Source: Chlorobium sp. (GTDB lineage: Bacteria; Bacteroidota; Chlorobiia; Chlorobiales; Chlorobiaceae). Taken from it: a stretch of DNA of 64,000 nt. The position numbers and the translations under genes were made by a program. Positions 57,686 to 64,000 of this stretch are shown in pieces. Location of the stretch: assembly GCA_028277485.1 (NCBI GenBank), contig JANQGE010000010.1, forward strand, positions 5,723 through 69,722, read 5' to 3'. The notes below the pieces were generated by a model that saw only the letters and a list, made by a program, of their open reading frames with translations, was not told where the DNA came from and made no database searches. Within the stretch, counting starts at the first letter, position 1. Each line of letters starts with the position of its first letter.

Positions 57686-58588
57686 ATGGATGAAAAGCGC
57701 CAATGGGACAGCAGGCTGATGCTCGATCAGAGCGGAAAGGTCGCTGTCATAACCGGAGCGGCAAGCGGGCTTGGTTTTGAAACCGCCCGGATGCTGGCAA
57801 GCAAGCATGCAAGGGTGGTTATGGCCGTCCGCAGCTCTGCCAAAGGCCGGGATGCAGCGGCAAGGATAAAAAAGGAGTACCCCGGAGCGGATGTCGCTGT
57901 GATGGAGCTTGACCTGGCCGATCTCGCGTCGGTTCGGAAGTTTGCGGAAAATTTCAGGAAGCGGTATTCCCGCCTTGACCTCTTGATCAACAATGCGGGG
58001 GTTATGGTTCCTCCTTACGGGAAGACGGCTGACGATTTCGAGCTGCAGCTCGGTACGAATCACCTCGGCCATTTCACCCTGACGCTTCTGCTGCTTGATA
58101 TGCTGAAGGAGGTGCAGGGGAGCAGAGTTGTGACGGTGAGCAGCGGAGCCCATGCTTTCGGGATACTGGATTTTGATGACCTTAACTGGGAAAAACGCAG
58201 GTATAACGCATGGCAGGCATATGGTGACAGCAAGCTCGCAAATCTCTATTTTACAAGGGAACTGCAGCAGCGTCTGGATGAGGAGGACGTGAATGTGCTT
58301 GCGGTGGCAGCCCATCCCGGCTGGGCAGCAACCGAGCTGCAGCGTCATCAGTTGTGGGTTCGGTTGCTGAACAGTCTCTTCGCACAGTCGGCAGGGATGG
58401 GGGCGCTGCCGACGCTTTATGCGGCAACAGCTCCGGATGTTCACGGGGCTGAGTATTTCGGCCCTGACGGCAAGGGCCAGATGCGGGGGTACCCTGTAAA
58501 AGTGCAGTCGAGCAAGCGTTCGCGCGATATGGCTATAGCACGCAAGCTGTGGGAAGTGTCTGAAGAAATGACCGGAATCAGGTGGTAG
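57686..58588 (+). CDS. Short-chain dehydrogenase/reductase (retinol-dehydrogenase-like)
   Basis: A 300-residue classical SDR. Cofactor motif VAVITGAASGLGFETAR, LLINNAGVMVPPYG, and the active site GDSKLANLYFTREL (Tyr-x-x-x-Lys as YGDSK). It resembles the retinol dehydrogenase/protochlorophyllide-reductase-like branch, so a role in lipid, carotenoid or pigment side chains is possible but unproven. ATG 57686 with GGGAG upstream, 18 bp after a MITE. Confidence 0.85.
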   Translation: MDEKRQWDSRLMLDQSGKVAVITGAASGLGFETARMLASKHARVVMAVRSSAKGRDAAARIKKEYPGADVAVMELDLADLASVRKFAENFRKRYSRLDLLINNAGVMVPPYGKTADDFELQLGTNHLGHFTLTLLLLDMLKEVQGSRVVTVSSGAHAFGILDFDDLNWEKRRYNAWQAYGDSKLANLYFTRELQQRLDEEDVNVLAVAAHPGWAATELQRHQLWVRLLNSLFAQSAGMGALPTLYAATAPDVHGAEYFGPDGKGQMRGYPVKVQSSKRSRDMAIARKLWEVSEEMTGIRW

Positions 58589-58608
58589 TATGCAAACAAG
58601 GAGGTTTG

Positions 58609-58779
58609 ATGGATATAAAACTTACCCGTCAAGACATCCGAAGGGCACCTCTATTAAATTTGTTGCGCGCCCTGATTACTTCGTTGGTCGGATGGAGGGT
58701 TTCTGTGCTCCGTCCGTCTTGTATCTCATGTCGCTCACGACAATTTATAGAGGTGCCCCGAATGGAGAAAATGAAATGA
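58609..58779 (+). CDS. Small ORF carrying an in-frame MITE (56 aa)
   Basis: Starts MDIKLTRQDIR at ATG 58609 with a perfect AAGGAGG Shine-Dalgarno, then reads through a whole MITE copy and ends MEKMK-stop at 58779. The inserted 120 bp (116-bp element plus 4-bp duplication) keep the frame. Without the element the gene would encode 16 residues. The stop overlaps the start of another tiny frame (58776), which leads to recD2. It may be a leader or relic; function unknown. Confidence 0.35.
   Translation: MDIKLTRQDIRRAPLLNLLRALITSLVGWRVSVLRPSCISCRSRQFIEVPRMEKMK
58643..58758 (+). mobile_element. MITE-like element copy 13 (116 bp), TSD CGAA
   Basis: GGGCACCTCTATTAAATTTG...CAATTTATAGAGGTGCCC with CGAA on both sides (58639-58642, 58759-58762). 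Lies inside the small ORF upstream of recD2. Confidence 0.9.
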
Positions 58780-58826
58780 CACTGGAACAGCTTGAAGCTG
58801 TGTTACAGAAGGTGTACAGGAAATGA
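58776..58826 (+). CDS. Micro-ORF upstream of recD2 (16 aa)
   Basis: ATG 58776 overlaps the stop of the preceding small frame (ATGA), with GGAG upstream, and encodes MTLEQLEAVLQKVYRK before TGA 58826, 7 bp ahead of recD2. The spacing suggests translational coupling or a short leader; it could also be the remnant of a longer gene. Confidence 0.3.
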   Translation: MTLEQLEAVLQKVYRK

Positions 58827-58832
58827 ATCCCA

Positions 58833-61019
58833 ATGCAAGAGTCCCTGTCTGCTGACCCAAAAACAGAACGTCTTTCCGGTACGGTTGAAAGGATCGTCTT
58901 TCACAGCGACGAATCAGGTTTTACCGTGCTGCGTGTCCGGGTAAAAGGCAGTTCTAAGCCGGCAACGGTTACCGGATACCTTGCTGCGGTTACCGCGGGC
59001 GAGTTTGTGGAATGTGCCGGCGAATGGACCAACGACAGGACTTATGGGCTGCAGTTCAAGGCCGGGGAGCTGACGGTAGTTCCTCCGGCAACAACGGAGG
59101 GGATAGAGAAATATCTCGCCTCGGGAATGGTGAAGGGGGTGGGGCAGCATTTTGCCAAGGTGCTGGTAAAGGCTTTCGGGGAGGATGTGTTTTCAATTAT
59201 CGAGAATGAACCGGGGAAATTGCTGACGCTGCCGGGGATTGGCGAAAAGCGCATGGAGATGATCGTCGAAGCATGGCAGGAGCAGCAGGCGGTAAGAGAT
59301 ATTATGGTGTTCCTGCAGTCCCACGGGGTTGGAACCGCAAGGGCGGTGCGAATCTATAAAACCTACGGGGATCAGGCGATTACGATCGTCAACAGCAACC
59401 CTTACCGGCTGGTACTCGATATTCAGGGGATAGGGTTCAAAACAGCCGATACCATCGCTTCGAAGTTGGGAACACCTTCTGATTCCCCTGTTCGTGCACG
59501 TGCTGGAGTGCGTCATATACTGCAGGAGATTTCAGGCGATGGACATTGTGCGGCACCAAGGGAGCGGCTTATCGCTGATGCTGTGGAGTTGCTCGGTGTT
59601 GCTGAACAGGTCGTCGATGGGGCGATTAACGAAGAAATCGTAAACGGCGGACTTGTTCAGGATGAGATAAACGGCACACCCTGCCTGTACCTTGCTCAGC
59701 TCTACAGGGCGGAGAACAGTGTAGCAGCCTCAGTCCGGAGGTTGAGCGTTGGTGAACCTCCCTGGGAGAACATTGATGCGGAAGAGGCGGCAGGCACGGT
59801 CAAGGTCCTCACCGGTCTTGCCCTCTCGGCATCGCAGCGGGAGGCTTTGAAGATTGCACTTGCAAGCAAGTTTCTTGTGATTACCGGAGGTCCAGGCGTG
59901 GGAAAGACCACGCTGGTCAATGCAATTCTCAGGATTGTCCGTTCCAGAAAGCTGAAGATAGCATTGTGCGCTCCTACAGGCAGGGCGGCAAAGAGACTTT
60001 CTGAGTCGACGGGTATCGAGGCGAAAACCATTCATCGCCTGCTTGAGTTTGATCCCGGCTCTTTTGATTTCAAGCGCGGGAGGAACAATCCCCTGACTGC
60101 AGATCTTGTAGTGGTTGACGAGTCTTCGATGATCGATGTGCTGCTCATGAGCAAGCTGCTTGCAGCCGTTCCGAATAATGCGGCGCTGATGTTTGTGGGT
60201 GATGCCGACCAGCTTCCTTCCGTAGGGCCAGGTGCTGTTCTTGACGATATGATAACGTCGGGTGCTGTGCCTGTTGTCAGGCTGACCGAGATTTTCCGGC
60301 AGGTCGCAGAGTCGGGGATCATCATCAACGCTCACAGGATCAACCGGGGAGAAATGCCGCTCAATCCTGGCGGTGAGGAGCTTACGGATTTCTACTTTGT
60401 CCCGGCAGGGGAGCAGGAGGATATACGCACGAAGCTGCTGGAAGTGGTGCTGAAGCGTATTCCTGCGAAGTTCGGGCTTGATCCGGTCAGGGATATTCAG
60501 GTGCTGACACCAATGAACCGTGGAGGGCTTGGAACAAGTGCGCTGAATGCTGCGCTGCAAAAGGAACTGAACCCGGAAAGCGGCAGCGGTGTTACTCGTT
60601 TCGGAACAAATTATTCGGAAGGCGACAAAGTCATCCAGCTGGTCAACAACTATGACAAAGAGGTGTTTAACGGGGATATCGGCGTGGTTGCCTCTGTCAG
60701 TGAGGATGAAAGAGTGGTAACCGTTGATTTTGACCGGCGGTATGTGGATTATGAGTTCGGAGAGCTTGATGAACTTGCGCTCGCTTACGCGACCAGCATT
60801 CATAAAAGCCAAGGGTCGGAGTATCCGGCGGTGGTTATACCTCTTGCAATGCAGCATTACATGCTTCTCCAGCGGAACCTGCTTTACACCGCCGTAACAC
60901 GCGGAAGAAAGCTGGTTATGATCATCGGCCAGACCAAAGCGCTTGCAATGGCGGTAAAGAACAGAGAGGCCGCCGGAAGGCTCACCAACCTGGCGGATAA
61001 GATACGTGAAGAGTGTTAG
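58833..61019 (+). CDS. recD2: RecD2-family ATP-dependent DNA helicase
   Basis: A 728-residue SF1 5'-3' helicase. The RecD2-type N-terminal beta-barrel and HhH regions (RLSGTVERIVFHSDESGFTV, LLTLPGIGEKRMEMIVEA) precede helicase motifs GGPGVGKTTLVNAI (Walker A), LVVVDESSMIDVLL (Walker B) and the C-terminal ATSIHKSQGSEYPAVVIPLA, YTAVTRGRKL. There is no RecB/RecC, so it is the stand-alone RecD2 form used in repair or mismatch correction. ATG 58833 with AGGA upstream. Confidence 0.93.
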   Translation: MQESLSADPKTERLSGTVERIVFHSDESGFTVLRVRVKGSSKPATVTGYLAAVTAGEFVECAGEWTNDRTYGLQFKAGELTVVPPATTEGIEKYLASGMVKGVGQHFAKVLVKAFGEDVFSIIENEPGKLLTLPGIGEKRMEMIVEAWQEQQAVRDIMVFLQSHGVGTARAVRIYKTYGDQAITIVNSNPYRLVLDIQGIGFKTADTIASKLGTPSDSPVRARAGVRHILQEISGDGHCAAPRERLIADAVELLGVAEQVVDGAINEEIVNGGLVQDEINGTPCLYLAQLYRAENSVAASVRRLSVGEPPWENIDAEEAAGTVKVLTGLALSASQREALKIALASKFLVITGGPGVGKTTLVNAILRIVRSRKLKIALCAPTGRAAKRLSESTGIEAKTIHRLLEFDPGSFDFKRGRNNPLTADLVVVDESSMIDVLLMSKLLAAVPNNAALMFVGDADQLPSVGPGAVLDDMITSGAVPVVRLTEIFRQVAESGIIINAHRINRGEMPLNPGGEELTDFYFVPAGEQEDIRTKLLEVVLKRIPAKFGLDPVRDIQVLTPMNRGGLGTSALNAALQKELNPESGSGVTRFGTNYSEGDKVIQLVNNYDKEVFNGDIGVVASVSEDERVVTVDFDRRYVDYEFGELDELALAYATSIHKSQGSEYPAVVIPLAMQHYMLLQRNLLYTAVTRGRKLVMIIGQTKALAMAVKNREAAGRLTNLADKIREEC

Positions 61020-61297
61020 CGGCACTTTCCGTTATCGATGTTCCTGCAGGTTTCATCGGGAAACTCGATCTTTACGGTCGAGTGGTAGGTGCCCTTATGT
61101 GAAATGTGCGAAAAGAATTGGTAAAATTGCTTTTCTTTTTGATATTAACACCTTACGCTGTGCGCTACACGGATAACGTTTTTCTTTGTTTTCAAGCTGC
61201 GCTTATGATGTTTTTGGAAAGAGATCGGCAGGTCGGATGTTGTTTGTCTGTTGGGTGTGCCAAGGTTAAAAGTCATAATTACTAAAAAGGTTATTGC
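61020..61297. other. 278-bp intergenic stretch between recD2 and rnr
   Basis: No gene seen. GGTGCCCTTATG near 61089 resembles a MITE terminus but has no partner. The rnr start is GTG 61298 with a weak AAGG upstream. Confidence 0.35.
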
Positions 61298-63679
61298 GTG
61301 GGAAAAAGTAAGAATAACCAGAAGACAAAGTCGCCGAAAAGAAAAAAGAAAAACACCGCTCATTTGCCCGGTGAAAAACGGGTCAAGCCGAACGATCACA
61401 TTCTGATCAACGAGTTTCTTGTCAGAAAGGGTGAAGCCTCTATTGCTTCGGAGATTATCAGCTTTTTGTCGGATCATGAAGGCAAACGGTTCCGTTCCGT
61501 GGAACTTGCCAAGACACTCGGCTATGAGGAGTCGCGGCACCTTCCGGGTTTCTGGTATGTGCTGCACAAGCTGCAGGAAGAGGGTGTTCTCGACAAGGAT
61601 TCGAAACGTTGTTACGGGCTTGCCGGTCAGGAACTTCCGAGCTACGAGGATGTGCTTGTCCAGACCAGGCAGTTTCCCTGTCCGGATAAACAGCATTATA
61701 AAGTAGACCAGCTCTATACGGGAACGATCACCACTCACCCTAACGGGTATGGTTTTGTCGAGGTCAAGGGATACGACGACGATATTTTTATCAACGCAGA
61801 TTCTCTGGGTGACGCCATTCATGGAGATGAGGTCGAGGTTCTTGTTACCGAGGTGCCGAAAACCTATCAGTCCCAGGAAACACCACATCAACGCTGCGAA
61901 GGCCATGTTGTCAGAGTTGTCACTCGCAAACTGCATACGATAGTAGGAACGCTTGTTCGCAAGAACCGCAAATTTGTTCTTGTTCCTGACCTGAAGAAGA
62001 TCCTTCCAGAAATCAGCGTGCGGATCAAGGATTCCGGAGGTGCTGCCAACGGTCAGAAGGTTGTTGCCGGTAACCTTGATTTTCAGAAAGGCGGCAACAT
62101 ACGCGCTGCTGTGCTTGAAGTTCTTGGTGAAGCCGGCTCGTCAGAAGTCGAGGTCAGCGCGATAGCACGAAGCAGGGGAATCGATGAAACCTTCGATGAA
62201 GAACTTCTCGGGTATGTCGAGTCCGTTGCTGAACAAATTTCGGATTCAGATATTAAGGCCCGCCGTGATATCCGTAGTAAAACTGTTTTCACAATCGACC
62301 CGGTTGACGCGAAGGATTTCGACGATGCGCTTTCAGTCGAGCTTTTATCCAAAGGTATATACCGGGTTGGCGTGCACATCGCGGATGTATCGCATTATGT
62401 CGAGGAGGATTCGCCTCTTGACAAAGAAGCGCTGAAACGCGCCACATCGGTTTACCTGGTAGACCGTGTTATCCCGATGCTTCCTTCCAGGCTTTCGGAG
62501 CAAATCTGCAGTTTGAATCCGGGCGTCGACCGCATGGCTTTTTCCGTTTTTTTCAAAATGAAAGCAAGCGGAGAGGTGCTGCAGCACGAATTTGTGAAGA
62601 CTGTGATCAACTCGAAACGGCGTTTTACCTATGAAGATGTGCAGGAAATTCTTCATAACGGAAAGGGAAAATACTTCAAGGAGCTGCAACTGCTCGATAA
62701 AATAAGCACCAATCTTCGAAATACAAGGCTCAGTGAAAGAGGGCTTGAGTTCGAAACAGAGGAAGTCCGTTTTAAACTCGGCAGCAAAGGCGAACCGGTT
62801 GAGCTGATAAAAAAGGAGCGCCTCGACAGTCATCGTCTGATCGAGGAGTTTATGCTGCTTGCCAACCGCAAGGTTGCGGAGTACATCAGTACAGAATTCG
62901 CACAGAAAAACAAGCGGAATCAGCCTTCCATATACAGGGTTCATGGTTCACCTCAGGAAGAGAAAGTGGGCATTCTGGCAAATTTCGTCCGCAAGATCGG
63001 CTACAATCTTCAGCTTAACGGCAAGAGGAAGGGGGAATCGCCCAATGTTACTTCCAAAGCTCTCCGTGACCTGCTGAAGCAGGTACATGGCACCAATATC
63101 GAGTTCCTGGTGAATGAACTTGTACTGCGCTCCATGGCTAAAGCCGAGTACACAAGGGCAAATGGCGGCCATTTCGGACTGGGTTTTGAGCACTATACTC
63201 ACTTTACATCGCCTATCAGGCGCTACCCCGACCTGGTTGTTCATCGTCTGCTGTTTGAATACGAATATTACCGGAAAAGCCGCAAGAAGATTCCCGCAAA
63301 ACGTCTGGCTGATATTTCTTCAAAGATCGAACAGGTCTGCCGGATTTCGAACGAGCGGGAGAAAAGTGCCATGGAAGCCGAGCGCGAGTCCATCAAACTG
63401 AAACAGGTTGAATATATGACAGCGCATGTCGGAAAAGTGTATGCAGGGATCATTTCCGGAGCTACCGAGTTCGGCATCTATGTTCGTCTTGAAGCGTTCG
63501 CGATCGAAGGTCTGGTGCACATGAGAAACCTTACGGACGATTATTATGAGTACGATGAATCGACCTACTCCCTAATCGGCAAACGCAGGAAGAGAAGGCT
63601 GCAAATAGGTCACCGGACCAGGGTTAAGATCCTGAAGGTTGATATGGAGCGCCGGACAATCGATCTGCAGCTGGCCTAA
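61298..63679 (+). CDS. rnr: Ribonuclease R
   Basis: A 793-residue 3'-5' exoribonuclease of the RNB family. A basic N-terminal tail (KNNQKTKSPKRKKKNTA) and a winged helix lead to cold-shock domains (GTITTHPNGYGFVEVKGYDD), the RNB core with the Asp cluster TIDPVDAKDFDDALSVE and HYTHFTSPIRRYPDLVVHRL, and a C-terminal S1 domain (YAGIISGATEFGIYVRLEAF). It degrades structured RNA. Starts at GTG 61298. Nearby genes are not related. Confidence 0.95.
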   Translation: MGKSKNNQKTKSPKRKKKNTAHLPGEKRVKPNDHILINEFLVRKGEASIASEIISFLSDHEGKRFRSVELAKTLGYEESRHLPGFWYVLHKLQEEGVLDKDSKRCYGLAGQELPSYEDVLVQTRQFPCPDKQHYKVDQLYTGTITTHPNGYGFVEVKGYDDDIFINADSLGDAIHGDEVEVLVTEVPKTYQSQETPHQRCEGHVVRVVTRKLHTIVGTLVRKNRKFVLVPDLKKILPEISVRIKDSGGAANGQKVVAGNLDFQKGGNIRAAVLEVLGEAGSSEVEVSAIARSRGIDETFDEELLGYVESVAEQISDSDIKARRDIRSKTVFTIDPVDAKDFDDALSVELLSKGIYRVGVHIADVSHYVEEDSPLDKEALKRATSVYLVDRVIPMLPSRLSEQICSLNPGVDRMAFSVFFKMKASGEVLQHEFVKTVINSKRRFTYEDVQEILHNGKGKYFKELQLLDKISTNLRNTRLSERGLEFETEEVRFKLGSKGEPVELIKKERLDSHRLIEEFMLLANRKVAEYISTEFAQKNKRNQPSIYRVHGSPQEEKVGILANFVRKIGYNLQLNGKRKGESPNVTSKALRDLLKQVHGTNIEFLVNELVLRSMAKAEYTRANGGHFGLGFEHYTHFTSPIRRYPDLVVHRLLFEYEYYRKSRKKIPAKRLADISSKIEQVCRISNEREKSAMEAERESIKLKQVEYMTAHVGKVYAGIISGATEFGIYVRLEAFAIEGLVHMRNLTDDYYEYDESTYSLIGKRRKRRLQIGHRTRVKILKVDMERRTIDLQLA

Positions 63680-63854
63680 AATTGGCTGGATGGCTTGTTA
63701 GCCAAATAGCTTGATAGCAGGGAAACGCTTTTACTATTAGGTATTCGTACTCAGCGGATCGGTACTCGTAATCGAATTATATCCGTTCTTATTACACGGG
63801 GTTGATGCTGCATCCATTTTCTCCTTTCCAAGAATTATTTTCGTTGGCTATTTC
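63680..63854. other. Intergenic stretch before the right-edge gene
   Basis: Contains GCTTGTTAGCCAAATAGC and TACTCGTAATCG repeats similar to motifs in the 28.4-kb gap. No gene or terminator can be assigned firmly. Confidence 0.35.
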
Positions 63855-64000
63855 TTACGAGGAAGGCACCCCGAAATACCGTTGAGAGCATTTAGAGAGT
63901 AATTCCAATTCTAATTCAATAAAGCACTTATAATCCAGGGCCACGCCACGATAGAATGGACTCGTGAAGTGTCCTGCTCCATCGCCTTCAACGAGGACTC
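63855..64000 (-). CDS. Partial hypothetical protein (C-terminal 47 aa)
   Basis: A leftward frame enters from the right edge and ends at TAA 63855-63857. The visible residues include GDGAGHFTSPFYRGVALDYK and end QRYFGVPSS. No motif is recognised, and 47 codons are too few to exclude a chance frame. The remainder lies outside the window. Confidence 0.3.
   Translation of the reverse strand, partial: VLVEGDGAGHFTSPFYRGVALDYKCFIELELELLSKCSQRYFGVPSS

Noticed and set aside
59730..61025. A 431-codon leftward open frame inside recD2
   Set aside because: Codon-bias shadow of RecD2; no motif, no Shine-Dalgarno.

Overview
The window is chromosomal DNA of a green sulfur bacterium (Chlorobiaceae; Chlorobium/Prosthecochloris-like). 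This rests on a ferredoxin-NADP reductase of the thioredoxin-reductase-like Chlorobium type beside menA, a Bacteroidetes/Chlorobi-type UvrA, and a citramalate synthase gene in a single ilv-leu cluster. The genus is inference; no rRNA or tRNA gene is visible.

Region 1 (1 to about 11.4 kb) is the right end of an integrated phage or phage-like element whose left end lies outside the window. It holds a nuclease-like gene, a terminase-small-subunit-like gene, a rightward operon of small unknown genes, a Gp157-like gene, an Mrr-type endonuclease, and a leftward replication/recombination module (replication-initiator-like, RusA-like, ERF-like, HTH/excisionase-like). A divergent repressor and a tyrosine integrase end the element beside a candidate att core. 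The strangest locus is at 1.0-2.2 kb. A 179-codon gene is almost devoid of adenine on its coding strand (5 A in 540 bases, one A-free run of 305 bases) yet keeps a SLOG/Rossmann-like GCAAGAD motif. Directly upstream is a ~150-nt extended hairpin. Several phage genes share an AATCAACAAC...GACC leader instead of a Shine-Dalgarno sequence.

Region 2 (11.4-21.4 kb) is a host core block: lptD-like, an alpha/beta hydrolase, an Rrf2 Fe-S regulator, uvrA, and groES-groEL under a perfect CIRCE operator with a strong terminator.

Region 3 (21.5-36.8 kb) holds scattered biosynthetic genes: queC, a CPBP protease, trpA, a glycosyltransferase, two SRPBCC paralogues, a GH13 enzyme, a pterin dehydratase, hisF, fnr-menA, and the agmatine-to-putrescine genes aguB and aguA around an M48 protease. 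Region 4 (36.9-48.5 kb) is one leftward branched-chain amino acid cluster: ilvD-ilvB-ilvN-ilvC-leuB-leuA-leuC-leuD-cimA. An 18-codon leader rich in Ile/Val/Leu and mutually exclusive pairings upstream of ilvD suggest attenuation.

Region 5 (49.4-64 kb) contains a methyltransferase, a DUF1858/hemerythrin-PAS pair, arsM, a second acetolactate-synthase-like enzyme, a DUF2442/DUF4160 pair, a macro-HAD fusion, an SDR, recD2 and rnr. From 21.5 kb to 58.8 kb the host DNA carries about 15 copies or fragments of a 71-142 bp MITE-like element with GGGCACCTCTATT termini. Seven have perfect 4-bp target duplications, one is nested inside another, and many end within 50 bp of a start codon. None is visible in the phage region.
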